64,000 nt of DNA from Paucibacter aquatile (GCF_002885975.1 NZ_POSP01000003.1:3410001-3474000); one strand, 5' to 3'. Shown: positions 1 to 9,224, counted from the first letter of the stretch. The notes: generated by a model from the letters alone, not told the origin. Made by a program: numbers and translations.

Positions 1-26
1 CCCGCAGGCCAGAAGCTGGCGGCGCT

Positions 27-1328
27 TCACGGGGCCTCCGCCTTGCGGCCGAAATCAGCCGGTATCTTGAGCAGGGCGGCCATGGCAAAAGAGGGCAGGG
101 TGGCGACCAGCACCCAGACAAAGAAGGCGGTGTAGCCGAGCTGATCCTGCAGCCAGCCGCTCCACATGCCGGGCAGCATCATGCCCAGGGCCATGAAGCC
201 GGTGCAGATGGCGTAGTGCGCGGTCTTGTGCTCGCCCTCGGCCACCAGAATCATGTACATCAGGTAGGCGGTGAAGCCCAGGCCATAACCAAACTGTTCC
301 ACGGCCAGGGCACCGCTGATCAGCCACAGATTGGCGGGCAGCCACAGCGCCATGGCCAGGAAGGCGATATTGGGCACATGCATGGCCAGCACCAGCGGCC
401 AGAGCGCTCGCTTCAGGCCCACGCGCGAGATCACCCAGCCACCGACCAGGCCGCCCAGGGTCAGGGCCGTCAGGCCCACGGTGCCGTAGGCGATGCCGAC
501 CTGCTTGGTGCTCAGGCCCAGGCCGCCGGCCGTGGGTGGGTCCAACAGAAAGGGCGTGGCCAGCTTGAGCAGCTGGGCCTCGGGGAAGCGGTAGAGCAGC
601 AGGAAGCCCAGGATGACGGCGATGCCGGGCTTCTGGAAAAACAGCGCAAATACGCGCACAAACTCGGGCAGCAGCTGGGCTGGCTGCACACCCGAGGGCC
701 GGTCGCTGGCCGGGCGGGGCAGGCTGAACAGGCTGTGCCACAGGGCCAACAGGCCGAACAAGGCGGTGATCACCCCGAACACCCAGGACCAGGCCATGAC
801 CATGCTGCCGGTGCGCTCTTGCAGCTCACCGGCCAGATAGACCAGGCCGCCCTGGCCGCCGATATTGGCCAGGCGGTAAAACGTGGAACGCACGCCGACA
901 AAGGCCGCCTGGCTGCGCTGCGGCAGGGCCAGCATGTAAAAGCCATCGGCGGCGATGTCGTGTGAGGCAGACGCAAAAGCCATCAACCAGAACAGGGCCA
1001 GCGTCATCTGTAGCGCCCGTTCGCCGGGAATCGTCAACGCCACACCGGCCAGGGCCGCGCCGATCAGGAACTGCATGGCGCCGATCCAGCGCCGTTTGGT
1101 GCCCAGCAGCTCCACCAGCGGCGACCACAGCGGCTTGATCACCCAGGGCAGGTAGAGCCAGCTGGTGTAGAGCGCAATGTCGGTGTTGCTGAAGCCCAGG
1201 TTCTTGTACATGACCACCGACAGCGTCATCACCACCACATAGGGCAGGCCCTGGGCGAAATACAGCGAGGGGATCCACAGCCAGGGCTGGCGGGAGCGGG
1301 GTAGATCGTGCGGACGAGGGGCGGTCAT
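27..1328 (-). CDS. PAT/AmpG-type MFS transporter
   Basis: A 433-residue integral membrane protein with about 12 hydrophobic segments. The N-terminal FAQGLPYVVV stretch and overall pattern resemble the PAT (peptide/acetyl-CoA) branch of the major facilitator superfamily, which includes the muropeptide permease AmpG. Substrate is not readable from sequence. The open frame extends upstream to 1532, but that part is Arg/Pro-rich and lies in repeat-rich DNA; the ATG at 1328 gives a normal start just before the first membrane segment. A second transporter of the same general class lies at 9343-11100. Inner-membrane location is inferred. Confidence 0.75.
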   Translation of the reverse strand: MTAPRPHDLPRSRQPWLWIPSLYFAQGLPYVVVMTLSVVMYKNLGFSNTDIALYTSWLYLPWVIKPLWSPLVELLGTKRRWIGAMQFLIGAALAGVALTIPGERALQMTLALFWLMAFASASHDIAADGFYMLALPQRSQAAFVGVRSTFYRLANIGGQGGLVYLAGELQERTGSMVMAWSWVFGVITALFGLLALWHSLFSLPRPASDRPSGVQPAQLLPEFVRVFALFFQKPGIAVILGFLLLYRFPEAQLLKLATPFLLDPPTAGGLGLSTKQVGIAYGTVGLTALTLGGLVGGWVISRVGLKRALWPLVLAMHVPNIAFLAMALWLPANLWLISGALAVEQFGYGLGFTAYLMYMILVAEGEHKTAHYAICTGFMALGMMLPGMWSGWLQDQLGYTAFFVWVLVATLPSFAMAALLKIPADFGRKAEAP

Positions 1329-1550
1329 GCGGGAGGCAGGCAATCCAGAGGCAGCGGAGCTGGGACGTGCGCACTGCGCTCGGGCCCAAGCCAGCGAGTT
1401 CAATGCGCGCCGCACATTATCTTGGCCGCCGGCCACCGCCGCTGGGTGCGGTGGGCGCAGACAAACCCTTGCGGGCGGGAGGCGGATTCGGTTTTCGGCA
1501 CATTGCGGGCCTTCCTTGCGTCGATCGCTCACGCTGCGGTGGCTCGGCCC

Positions 1551-2040
1551 GCCGCCGGGCTCATGGTTCGCGGGTCGGCTCTGCGAGCCGACTGCCCTCG
1601 GTGCTCACTCCTCGGCTCAGCGGCGCCAAACTCCCTCCGTTCGCTGCGCTCACTGTGGTCAAACAGTGGCGCCGAGTCAGAGCTTGAAGCGCGCGGGTAC
1701 GCGCGCCTGAGCCGCTCCGCTGCGCCCTCGGCCGCGCACAAATCGCCCGTCGGCGGGCCGAGCCACCTCCGGAGGTGGCGTGCTCCACTGTCGAAGGGGC
1801 AGATCGACCGCGATGCAAGCGCCCTGCAGCCCGGGCCGCTGCCGGGCGATTTGTGAAGGGCCGAGCAGCGCAGAGCCTCGGGGCGCGCGCGTACCCGCGC
1901 GCTTCAAGTTCTGACTTGGCGCTTCTGTCTGAACGAAGCGAACGCAGGGAGCGGAGTGAGTTATGCGCCAGCCCCGAGGCGCGAGCAGCGCAGGGAAGTC
2001 GGCCCGCCAGGGCCGACCCCGGAACCATGAGCCCGGTGGC
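1551..2040. repeat. Large imperfect inverted repeat (about 208-bp arms)
   Basis: The left arm (about 1551-1760) reappears reverse-complemented at about 1834-2040, around a 73-bp spacer. Matched landmarks are GGGCGATTTGTG, the GCGCGCGTACCCGCGCGCTTCAAG element (split by small differences) and GAACCATGAGCCCGG. Open frames here translate to Ser/Arg/Glu-rich low-complexity peptides on both strands, typical of dispersed GC-rich intergenic repeats. The rest of the 1329-2255 gap shows no gene; only the last 100 bases should hold the promoter of the following operon. Confidence 0.8.
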
Positions 2041-2255
2041 GGCACGGGCTGCAGGGCCTCACGCGCAAATCCTGGGGCTACCGCGCACTGCAAACCGCCC
2101 GGCAGTTTCCGGGCCGGTTACCGCTGTCGAAAAAAGTTCAGCAAGCGCTGTAAGGCTGCGACTGCCACCACGACTCACACCAGGACAGCGTGATGCATTG
2201 ATCGTGCTTGTCGCCTTCCCTCATCGTTTTCCCTTGACCCTCAACAGGAGTTCCT

Positions 2256-2519
2256 ATGAACCACAGCACCCTCAAGACCGGCCTGAGCATCGCCACCGCC
2301 GCCGCCGCCCTGTTTGCCAGCACCGCCTTCAGCGGCGCCGCCCAGGCGGCCGAGGACGGCATGGTCAAGTGTTCCGGCATCAACAGCTGCAAGGGCAGCT
2401 CGGAATGCAAGACCGCCAAGAGCGCCTGCAAGGGCCACAACAGCTGCAAGGGCCAGGGCTGGGTCTCCAAGAAGACGGCCGACGAGTGCAAGGCTGCTGG
2501 TGGCACGGTGCTGAAGTAA
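2256..2519 (+). CDS. Bufferin-type Cys-rich precursor peptide (BufA2-like)
   Basis: An 87-residue peptide with a Sec-type signal (hydrophobic 10-29, AQA cleavage near 31) and six cysteines (C39, C45, C51, C58, C64, C78) in a repeated C-x5-C-K-G pattern. An AGGAG ribosome site precedes the ATG at 2256. Such peptides encoded before a DUF692 protein belong to the bufferin family of ribosomally made, cysteine-modified metallophores that bind copper; that role is known for the family and inferred here. It is followed after 42 bp by the DUF692 enzyme and the DUF2063 partner, the classical three-gene order. Confidence 0.85.
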   Translation: MNHSTLKTGLSIATAAAALFASTAFSGAAQAAEDGMVKCSGINSCKGSSECKTAKSACKGHNSCKGQGWVSKKTADECKAAGGTVLK

Positions 2520-2561
2520 GCCTGCGTGCCCATCCACCGCACTTGACGACCTTCTCCAGCC

Positions 2562-3425
2562 ATGACGAACCGCTCACCCTTGCACGGCATCCAAGGCTTC
2601 GGTCTGGGCCTGCGCAGCGAGCATTACGCGGCGCTGTCCCAAGCCCTGCCGCCCGGTCGGCGGCCTGATTGGCTGGAGATCATTTCCGAGAACTACATGG
2701 TGCCCGGCGGCCCGCCGCTGCGCCATCTGGACCGCCTGCGGCGTGACTACCCCATGGTCATGCACGGCGTGTCCCTGTCCATCGGTAGCAGCGATCCGCT
2801 GAACCGTGGCTACCTGCGAGAACTCAAGACCCTGGCCGATCGCATCGAGCCCGGCTGGGTGTCCGATCACCTGTGCTGGACCGGTGTAGACCACCAGCAG
2901 CTGCACGACCTGCTGCCCATGCCCTATACCGAAGCGGCGCTGCAGCATCTGCTGCCACGCGTGGCCGAGGTGCAGGATGCTTTGCAGCGACCGTTCTTGC
3001 TGGAAAACGTATCCAGCTATGTCCGTTTTGCCGGTGATGAGATGAGCGAAGGCGAGTTTGTGGCCGAGCTCATGCGGCGCAGCGGTTGTGGCCTGCTGCT
3101 CGACGTCAACAATGTCTACGTCTCGGCCTGCAACCATGGCTTTGATGCCTGGGACTACATCGCGCGCCTGCCCGCCGCGCAGGTGTTGCAGATCCATCTG
3201 GCCGGTCATGAGCAGCATGGCGATCTGCGCGTGGACACCCATGACCAGCCGGTCTGTGAAGAGGTCTGGCAGCTTTACCGCCAGACTATCGTGCATCTTG
3301 GAGCGCGGCCGACCATGATCGAGCGAGACGATCAGATCCCTCCGCTTGATGTTTTGCTTGATGAGCTGGATCACGCACGCCAGTGCAGCGCCCAAGCCCT
3401 GGCGGTTCAGCAGGAGGCCGCATGA
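2562..3425 (+). CDS. MNIO-family (DUF692) peptide-modifying oxygenase, BufB-like
   Basis: 287 residues, full family length, TIM-barrel DUF692 type. Family landmarks visible in order are MHGVSLSIGS, LLLDVNNVYVSACNH, IHLAGH, DTHDQPV and TMIERDD, whose His/Asp/Glu residues hold the multinuclear iron centre in this family. Known members convert cysteines of a neighbouring precursor peptide (for bufferins, to thiooxazoles). The preceding Cys-rich peptide is the obvious substrate, and the next gene overlaps its stop codon by ATGA, indicating translational coupling. Confidence 0.9.
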   Translation: MTNRSPLHGIQGFGLGLRSEHYAALSQALPPGRRPDWLEIISENYMVPGGPPLRHLDRLRRDYPMVMHGVSLSIGSSDPLNRGYLRELKTLADRIEPGWVSDHLCWTGVDHQQLHDLLPMPYTEAALQHLLPRVAEVQDALQRPFLLENVSSYVRFAGDEMSEGEFVAELMRRSGCGLLLDVNNVYVSACNHGFDAWDYIARLPAAQVLQIHLAGHEQHGDLRVDTHDQPVCEEVWQLYRQTIVHLGARPTMIERDDQIPPLDVLLDELDHARQCSAQALAVQQEAA

Positions 3426-4303
3426 GCGTCAGCCTGCTGGCCCAGCAGCAGCGTGAGCTGCAAGCGCTGGTGTGCAGCCCGCAGGCCCTGCCCACGGCGG
3501 GGCTTTTGCGCGAGCCCGAGGCCGAACGGGGCTTGTCGGTTTATCAGCAGGCCTACCGAGCGCGCTTGATCAGCGCCTTGCGCGACAACCACGAGGTGCT
3601 GCATCGCGCCCTCGGTGACGCTGAATTCGAGGCCCTGGCGCTGGCCTATCTGCGTGCCCAGCCGCCGCGACACGCATCCCTGCGCTGGTGGGGCGATGGC
3701 CTGGCCGATTTCATGGCGAGCTTGCCGGTGGCTGGCGAGGGATCGAATGAGGCCGATATGCGGCAGCAGAAGCAGCAGCAGGGTCAAGTCTTGCCTCACG
3801 CCGCCCTGGTCGATCTGGCTCGCATGGACTGGGCCTTGCGCATGGCCTTTGACGCGGCCGAGAGCGAGGCCTTGGCGGCCGAGGATTTGCGTGCGGTGCA
3901 GCCCGAGGCCTGGCCCGCGCTGCGCTTGCGCCTGCGACCGGGCGTGCAGCTGCTGAGCCTGAACTGGGCCGTGGGCCCGGCCTGGCGGCGCCTGCGCCGC
4001 GAAGCGCAAGACCTGCCGGCGCCGGAGGCGGGGGCCGAGGCCGAGCCGCTGGCCCCCCCCGGTTTTGGCCCGCACACCTGCCTGGTCTGGCGGCCGCTGC
4101 AGGAGACGCGCTGGCGCACCTTGGCGCCGCTGGAAGGGCGCTTGCTGCAAGGCTTGCGTTCGGGCTGCAGCTTCAGCGATTTGTGCGAACTGGCGGCCGA
4201 GCAGCTGCGCGATGTGGAGGGTGCCGACCCGGCTGGGGTGGTGGTCGGCTGCTTGCAGGGCTGGTTGCAGGAGCGCCTGCTCCTGCCCTTGGCGCGGCCT
4301 TGA
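3422..4303 (+). CDS. DUF2063 putative DNA-binding-domain protein, BufC-like
   Basis: 293 residues. The first ~100 residues match the DUF2063 pattern (helical, with LSVYQQAYRARLISALRDNH and a WWGDGLADF segment); the C-terminal part is a variable domain. Start ATG at 3422 overlaps the previous stop codon. In bufferin operons this protein is the partner of the DUF692 enzyme and is thought to help recruit the peptide, despite the domain name. No helix-turn-helix is evident here, so direct DNA binding is doubtful. Confidence 0.8.
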   Translation: MSVSLLAQQQRELQALVCSPQALPTAGLLREPEAERGLSVYQQAYRARLISALRDNHEVLHRALGDAEFEALALAYLRAQPPRHASLRWWGDGLADFMASLPVAGEGSNEADMRQQKQQQGQVLPHAALVDLARMDWALRMAFDAAESEALAAEDLRAVQPEAWPALRLRLRPGVQLLSLNWAVGPAWRRLRREAQDLPAPEAGAEAEPLAPPGFGPHTCLVWRPLQETRWRTLAPLEGRLLQGLRSGCSFSDLCELAAEQLRDVEGADPAGVVVGCLQGWLQERLLLPLARP

Positions 4304-5209
4304 TCAGAGCCGAGCGTCGTAGCTGATGCTTTGGCTGGCCGCGCGCTCACCGCGCATCGTGCTGTGGCGCGAGAGGGTGCTGGCCGTGCTGCCCATGCGG
4401 TAGACGCGCCAGCTGACCGCGATCTCGCAGGTCTGCACGGGCGAGGTATTGGGCGCATTCGTGTCCAGGCTGCTGCTGTGCTGGTTCAGCGACAGGTCCA
4501 GATCGGTGGTGTTGATCCGCACCCAGGGCGAGCCATTCACGTTCTCGATCACAAAGGGCAGGCTGTAGTTGTCGCTGCGGCCGCCAGCGAAGCTGCTGCC
4601 GTCCTTGCGGGTGCAGCGCAGGCTGCTGAGGTTGTCCACCGAGCTGCCGCTGGCGTGCCCGAGGTTGATCATCAGCTTGCCAGTCTTGAGGCCCAGATTG
4701 ACCGGCCCCACCGGCGCCAGCACGCTGAAACTCTTGGGCAGGGTGACGCTGTTGACATGCTGTTCGCCGCGCCGTTCCAGCACGATGCTGAGGCTGGGCT
4801 CTTCACCGCTGACCGTCAGCGAGCCGGTGTAGCTGCTGCCCTTGCCATCGCTGTCGCGCAGCTCGATGCGTTGGCTGCTGGTTTGCGCGAAAAAACGGTC
4901 AGCGCCGGTCAGGCGCACGCGGGTCAGCAGATTGGCGCTCTGGCCGAGCTGGGCGCTGATGTTCAGCACGTTGCCTTCACCACGGATCACGGCATGCGGG
5001 CTCAAGGCGTCCGTGGACAGCAGCTCCGAGTCCTTGCAATTGGTCAGCACACAGTCGTAGACCTCCACGATCTCGGCGCCCGGGCTGCCGCCGCACGCTG
5101 CCAACATGCTGGCCACGCAGCCCAGGGCCAGCAGGCTGATGCCACCGTGCAGGCCCAGGGCGCTTCGGGTGCTGACGGGACGGGGGCTGGTGGCGGGCAG
5201 GGGCTTCAT
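4304..5209 (-). CDS. Lipoprotein of unknown function
   Basis: 301 residues with a signal peptide and lipobox MLAAC-GGS (lipidated C39), so likely membrane-anchored in the periplasm or outer membrane. The remainder is Ser/Thr/Asn-rich with several Cys pairs, consistent with a beta-rich exported protein, and I recognise no family. ATG at 5209 has a GAGGA ribosome site 7 nt upstream; an ATG at 5215 would add two residues. It converges on the bufferin operon with almost no gap (stop codons abut at 4303/4304). Confidence 0.7.
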   Translation of the reverse strand: MKPLPATSPRPVSTRSALGLHGGISLLALGCVASMLAACGGSPGAEIVEVYDCVLTNCKDSELLSTDALSPHAVIRGEGNVLNISAQLGQSANLLTRVRLTGADRFFAQTSSQRIELRDSDGKGSSYTGSLTVSGEEPSLSIVLERRGEQHVNSVTLPKSFSVLAPVGPVNLGLKTGKLMINLGHASGSSVDNLSSLRCTRKDGSSFAGGRSDNYSLPFVIENVNGSPWVRINTTDLDLSLNQHSSSLDTNAPNTSPVQTCEIAVSWRVYRMGSTASTLSRHSTMRGERAASQSISYDARL

Positions 5210-5472
5210 GGGCATCCTCGAATCTTGGCTTTTTGTGGGGAGGGTGAGGTCCGTGTCGGCCCGACTGCAGCCCTGACGCGGAAACCGGGCGGACTGTGTC
5301 ATGCCGCCTGGGCCCGCGCCACCCCCATGAGGGGGAACGGCTTGGGCCCTGCAACAAGTACCGAAACCTGCCCCGCCTTGGTGCATCGCTTGCCACCGCC
5401 GGGCCGGCCTCGGGCTGGGCCACAATGGCCGCGAGCGTCGGCCCGAGCCGGCCCCATGTCCGGAGCGAGCCC

Positions 5473-6930
5473 ATGTCTTCCAGCGTCCCGATCTCCCCCT
5501 CGCAGCCCCTTCTGCATCTGTGGTCGGCGGTCGAGCTGACGCAGGCCTTTGCCGATGGCCAGCTATCTCCGGTTGAGGCGACGCAGGCGGTGCTGGCCCA
5601 GATCGAGCGCTGCGAGCCCCGGCTGCATGCGCTCTATGCCCTCGATGCCGAGGCTGCGCTGGCCCAGGCACGCGCCAGTGAGGCGCGCTGGCTGCGCGGC
5701 CAGCCGCTCTGCCCGGCGGGCCTGGACCCACGCCTGAGTCTGGACGGCGTGCCGCTGACGCTCAAGGAAAACATCGCCACCCGCGGCACGCCCATGCCCC
5801 TTGGATGCGCCGCCAGCGAGCTGCGCCCGGCCGAGGAGGACGCGCCCCCGGCCGCCCGCCTGCGCGAGACCGGCGCCGTGCTGCTGGCCAAGACCACCAT
5901 GCCGGACTACGGCATGCTCAGCTCCGGCCTGTCCAGCTTCCATCCGCTGACCCGCAACCCCTGGGATCTGAGCAAGAACCCCGGCGGCTCCAGCGCTGGC
6001 GCGGCCGCCGCGGCGGCGGCCGGCTATGGCCCGCTGCACGTGGGCACCGACATTGGCGGATCGCTGCGCCTGCCAGCGGGCTGGTGCGGCATCTTCAGCC
6101 TCAAGCCCAGCCTGGGTCGCATCCCCATCAAACCGGCCTACGCCGGGCGTGTGGCCGGGCCGATGACGCGCAGCGTGGACGATGCGGCGCGCCTGATGGC
6201 CCATCTGAGCCGCCCTGACTGGCGCGACGCGAGCAGCCTGCCGCAGCAGTCCATCGATTGGCAGGACCTGAAGCGCGATCTGCGCGGCCTGCGCCTGGGC
6301 CTGCTGCTCGATGCCGGTTGGGGCACACCGGCCAGCGCCGAGGTGAGCGCGGTGGTGCAGGAGGCGGCGCGTCGTTTCGAGCAGGCCGGGGCCCGGGTCG
6401 AGCCGCTGGCGCCTTTTTGCAGCCGGGCCATGATCGACGGCCTGGACAAGTTCTGGCGCATGCGCTCCTGGCTGGACTTTCGCGCCCTGCCGCCCGAGCG
6501 TCAGGCGCGCGTGCTGCCCTATATCCGCGCCTGGGTCGAGGGCGCGGCCGATCTGGCGGCGGACGAGTTGTTCCAGGGCTACAGCCAGATGCAGGCGCTG
6601 CGCGAGGCGGCGGTGGCGGCCTGCCAGCCCTTTGACTATGTGCTCAGCCCGGTTAGCCCGGAGCCGGCCTTCGCGGCCGAATGGGCCAGCCCGCTCAACG
6701 ACCCCGCGCGGCCCTTCGAGCACATCGCCTTCACCCTGGCCTACAACATGAGCGAGCAGCCCGCCGCCAGCATCAATGCCGGCTACAGCGCGCAGGGTCT
6801 GCCCATCGGCTTGCAGATCATCGGCCGGCGTTTTGACGACCTGGGCGTGCTGCAGCTGTGCGCCGAGTTTGAGCGGCTGCGCGGGCCGCAGCGGCCCTGG
6901 CCGGTCGACCTCGTGGTCCTGGGTGGGTGA
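5473..6930 (+). CDS. Amidase signature family hydrolase
   Basis: 485 residues with the full amidase-signature Ser-cisSer-Lys triad: K98 in LTLKEN, S174 in GGSSAG and S197 in GTDIGGSLRLP. Such enzymes hydrolyse amide bonds; the substrate cannot be assigned, and it is not clearly GatA since no gatB/gatC neighbours are present. The ATG at 5473 follows a GGAGCGAG ribosome site; the open frame runs further upstream (possible ATG at 5426). The GST gene starts 19 bp downstream on the same strand, probably cotranscribed. Confidence 0.88.
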   Translation: MSSSVPISPSQPLLHLWSAVELTQAFADGQLSPVEATQAVLAQIERCEPRLHALYALDAEAALAQARASEARWLRGQPLCPAGLDPRLSLDGVPLTLKENIATRGTPMPLGCAASELRPAEEDAPPAARLRETGAVLLAKTTMPDYGMLSSGLSSFHPLTRNPWDLSKNPGGSSAGAAAAAAAGYGPLHVGTDIGGSLRLPAGWCGIFSLKPSLGRIPIKPAYAGRVAGPMTRSVDDAARLMAHLSRPDWRDASSLPQQSIDWQDLKRDLRGLRLGLLLDAGWGTPASAEVSAVVQEAARRFEQAGARVEPLAPFCSRAMIDGLDKFWRMRSWLDFRALPPERQARVLPYIRAWVEGAADLAADELFQGYSQMQALREAAVAACQPFDYVLSPVSPEPAFAAEWASPLNDPARPFEHIAFTLAYNMSEQPAASINAGYSAQGLPIGLQIIGRRFDDLGVLQLCAEFERLRGPQRPWPVDLVVLGG

Positions 6931-6949
6931 TCAGCAGAAGGTTTGCGTC

Positions 6950-7588
6950 ATGTACGAGTTGTACGGAAGCCGCGGTTCGGGTTCGGCGGCCATCGAGGCG
7001 GCCCTGGTGCTGGCCGGTCTGCCCCACCGTTTGGTGGAGGCCGCCAGCTGGCAGCCCAGCCCGGGCCTGGAGGCCCTGAGCCGGATCAATCCGCTGCAGC
7101 AGATTCCCACCTTGCGCCTGCCCGATGGCCGGGCCATCAGCGAGAGCGCGGCCATCCTCATCCACCTGGGCCTGGACGCGGCGCCCGGCTCTGGCCTGCT
7201 GCCAGTGCAGGCCGGTGAGCGGGCGCAGGCGCTCAGCGGCCTGGTGTACCTGACGGCCAACTGTTATGCCGCCATCGGCGTGATCGACTACCCGCAGCGC
7301 TGGTGTGCCGACGCCGACGGCGACGCGGCCGTGCAGGAGCGCATTCGCCAAGGCACGCGCGCCCGCCTGCACCGGCTCTGGGAGCTGTTTGCCGACCAGT
7401 ACGGCAGCGCCTGCGCCGGCGCGGGCCGGCTCAGCGCCCTGGCTTTGCTGGCGGCGGTGGTGTCGAAATGGTCGGGCAGCCGCGCGCATCTGCAGGTGCA
7501 GCGGCCCGAATTCTTTGCGGCCCTGCGCGCCACCGAGGATGACCCCGCGGTGCGCGCTGTGTTTGCGCGTCACTGGCCGCCGGCTTGA
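6950..7588 (+). CDS. Glutathione S-transferase family protein
   Basis: 212 residues. N-terminal thioredoxin-fold half with the cis-Pro loop QIPTL and the glutathione-binding-type ISESAAI segment, followed by an all-helical C-terminal half. The expected role is a cytosolic glutathione-dependent transferase or isomerase; substrate unknown. Start ATG at 6950 gives the normal MYELYG beginning of the first strand. Follows the amidase gene closely. Confidence 0.82.
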   Translation: MYELYGSRGSGSAAIEAALVLAGLPHRLVEAASWQPSPGLEALSRINPLQQIPTLRLPDGRAISESAAILIHLGLDAAPGSGLLPVQAGERAQALSGLVYLTANCYAAIGVIDYPQRWCADADGDAAVQERIRQGTRARLHRLWELFADQYGSACAGAGRLSALALLAAVVSKWSGSRAHLQVQRPEFFAALRATEDDPAVRAVFARHWPPA

Positions 7589-7664
7589 GACGACCCGGCT
7601 GGGGCCGATTTCAGGGCTGTGGCGCCTGGAGGGGGCCGAATGCCTGGGGGTATCCGCGCTTGCT

Positions 7665-7717
7665 TTGACATTTTTGCTGCGCCATCATGGTTTGCGAAAA
7701 GGCCATCCTTCGGATGG
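7665..7717 (+). promoter_or_regulatory. Possible aqpZ promoter (-35 TTGACA) and small leader hairpin
   Basis: A consensus TTGACA lies at 7665-7670 in a locally AT-richer stretch, and a short hairpin CCATCC-TTC-GGATGG lies at 7703-7717, 40 bp before the aquaporin start. No good -10 box is visible at the expected spacing, so the call is weak. Confidence 0.3.
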
Positions 7718-7756
7718 TTGCGAACCTTTCAAATCAACGGATGGAGTGAAGCAATC

Positions 7757-8449
7757 ATGAATACAAAAGCCTATGGCGCGGAGTTTCTGGGCACCTTCTG
7801 GCTGGTGCTGGGCGGCTGCGGCAGTGCCGTGCTGGCCGCGGCCTTTCCCGGCGTGGGCATCGGCCTGCATGGCGTGTCCCTGGCCTTCGGCCTGACCGTG
7901 CTGACCATGGCCTATGCCGTGGGCCATATCTCGGGCGGACACTTCAACCCCGCGGTTTCGGTGGGCTTGTGGGCCGGCGGCCGTTTCCCGGCCGGCCAGT
8001 TGCTGCCCTATATCGTGTCCCAGGTGCTGGGCGGCCTGGCCGCCGGCGGCGTGCTCTACCTGATTGCCAGCGGCAAGGCCGGCTTTGATCTGGCCGGCGG
8101 CTTCGCCTCCAACGGCTTTGGCGAGCATTCGCCGGGCCAGTATTCGATGGTGGCGGCCCTGGTGACCGAGGTGGTCATGACGGCTTTCTTCCTCATCATC
8201 ATCCTGGGCGCGACCGACGGCCGCGCACCGGCCGGCTTTGCGCCCATCGCCATCGGCCTGGCCCTGACCCTGATTCACCTGATCAGCATTCCGGTCACCA
8301 ACACCTCGGTCAACCCGGCGCGCAGCACCGGCGTGGCCTTGTACGTGGGTGGTTGGGCGATCGAGCAGCTGTGGCTGTTCTGGGTGGCGCCCATCGTGGG
8401 TGCGCTGTTGGGCGCCGGCGCCTACCGCGTGGTGGGCAGCAAGGACTGA
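7757..8449 (+). CDS. aqpZ: Aquaporin Z, water channel
   Basis: 230 residues, six membrane segments plus two half-helices with NPA motifs at 64-66 (HFNPAVS) and 186-188 (VNPARS). The selectivity filter F44/H174/T183/R189 is the narrow water-specific type seen in AqpZ, not the glycerol type. Start ATG at 7757, with GGAGTGAAG upstream. Inner-membrane water channel. It stands alone, with a terminator downstream. Confidence 0.93.
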   Translation: MNTKAYGAEFLGTFWLVLGGCGSAVLAAAFPGVGIGLHGVSLAFGLTVLTMAYAVGHISGGHFNPAVSVGLWAGGRFPAGQLLPYIVSQVLGGLAAGGVLYLIASGKAGFDLAGGFASNGFGEHSPGQYSMVAALVTEVVMTAFFLIIILGATDGRAPAGFAPIAIGLALTLIHLISIPVTNTSVNPARSTGVALYVGGWAIEQLWLFWVAPIVGALLGAGAYRVVGSKD

Positions 8450-8477
8450 GGCCGCAAGCGGGATGGGGCTGCCGGCT

Positions 8478-8501
8478 GCCGGTGGCCACCCCGGCTTTTT
8501 T
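8478..8501 (+). terminator. Rho-independent terminator after aqpZ
   Basis: GCCGG stem, 8-nt loop, CCGGC, then six T residues (8496-8501), 29 bp after the aqpZ stop. Confidence 0.65.
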
Positions 8502-8603
8502 CCCGGTCCGTCGGGCGCGCTGCGGTGGTAGATTCAGCGCTTCCAAAGAATCAAGGCCCGTTGCCATTCGCCTGAGGCCTGCCAGGCCCGGGACGGGCGG
8601 GGA

Positions 8604-9224
8604 ATGCTCACCATGTCATTTGAAGTGCCGGACCTGCTCGGTCCCTATCTCCTACCCTTGCTGATCGCGGTGCCGCTGGCCATCGTGGTCTTCATCATCA
8701 GCCTGCGGCGGGGTGACCATGAGGTGCCGCCGGCCGGCCACAACACCGTGATGCCGCCGCTGCCGGAGGATTACGCGCCGGTCAAGCGCGCGGCCACCGC
8801 GCCCTTGGCGCCGGAAGCCCCGGTGGCTGCGGCCCCGGTGCAGGCGAGCGGCCCGATCCCGCTGCTGGTGGTCGACGACTCGGCCGTGGCCCGGGCCAAG
8901 CTGGCCCGTCTGTTTGAAGGCGTGGGCTACCAGGTGACCGTGGCTAAGGACGGCCTGGAGGCCTTGCAGCGCCTGGCCGAGCAGCGCTTTGCAGTGTTGA
9001 TCACCGACCTGGAAATGCCCAACAAGGACGGCTTCGAGCTGATCGCCGATGTCCAGGGCAGCCTGGAGACCGAAGACCTGCCCATCATCGCCATCACCGG
9101 CCACGATGAAATGCAGGCCCGCGTGCATCAGGTGCAGGGTTTGTACGGCATCTTCAAAAAGCCTTGGAACGACCGCGAGCTGCTCAAGCGCGTGGAAACC
9201 CTGGCCAGCCTGCGCCGCCGCTGA
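8604..9224 (+). CDS. Membrane-anchored response-regulator receiver protein
   Basis: An N-terminal transmembrane helix (about residues 8-33, ending LRRGD) leads through a Pro/Ala-rich linker into a receiver domain with acidic pair VVDD, phosphoacceptor D in LITDLEMP, switch T in AITGHD and K in FKKPW. There is no output domain. A membrane-tethered receiver without effector suggests a phosphate sink or localised signalling platform (inference). Start may be ATG 8604 or 8613. No cognate kinase is adjacent. Confidence 0.8.
   Translation: MLTMSFEVPDLLGPYLLPLLIAVPLAIVVFIISLRRGDHEVPPAGHNTVMPPLPEDYAPVKRAATAPLAPEAPVAAAPVQASGPIPLLVVDDSAVARAKLARLFEGVGYQVTVAKDGLEALQRLAEQRFAVLITDLEMPNKDGFELIADVQGSLETEDLPIIAITGHDEMQARVHQVQGLYGIFKKPWNDRELLKRVETLASLRRR

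Noticed and set aside
1308..2193. Several long open frames around 1.3-2.2 kb with Ser/Arg-rich products
   Set aside because: They lie in the large inverted repeat and translate repeat DNA on both strands; no start signals.
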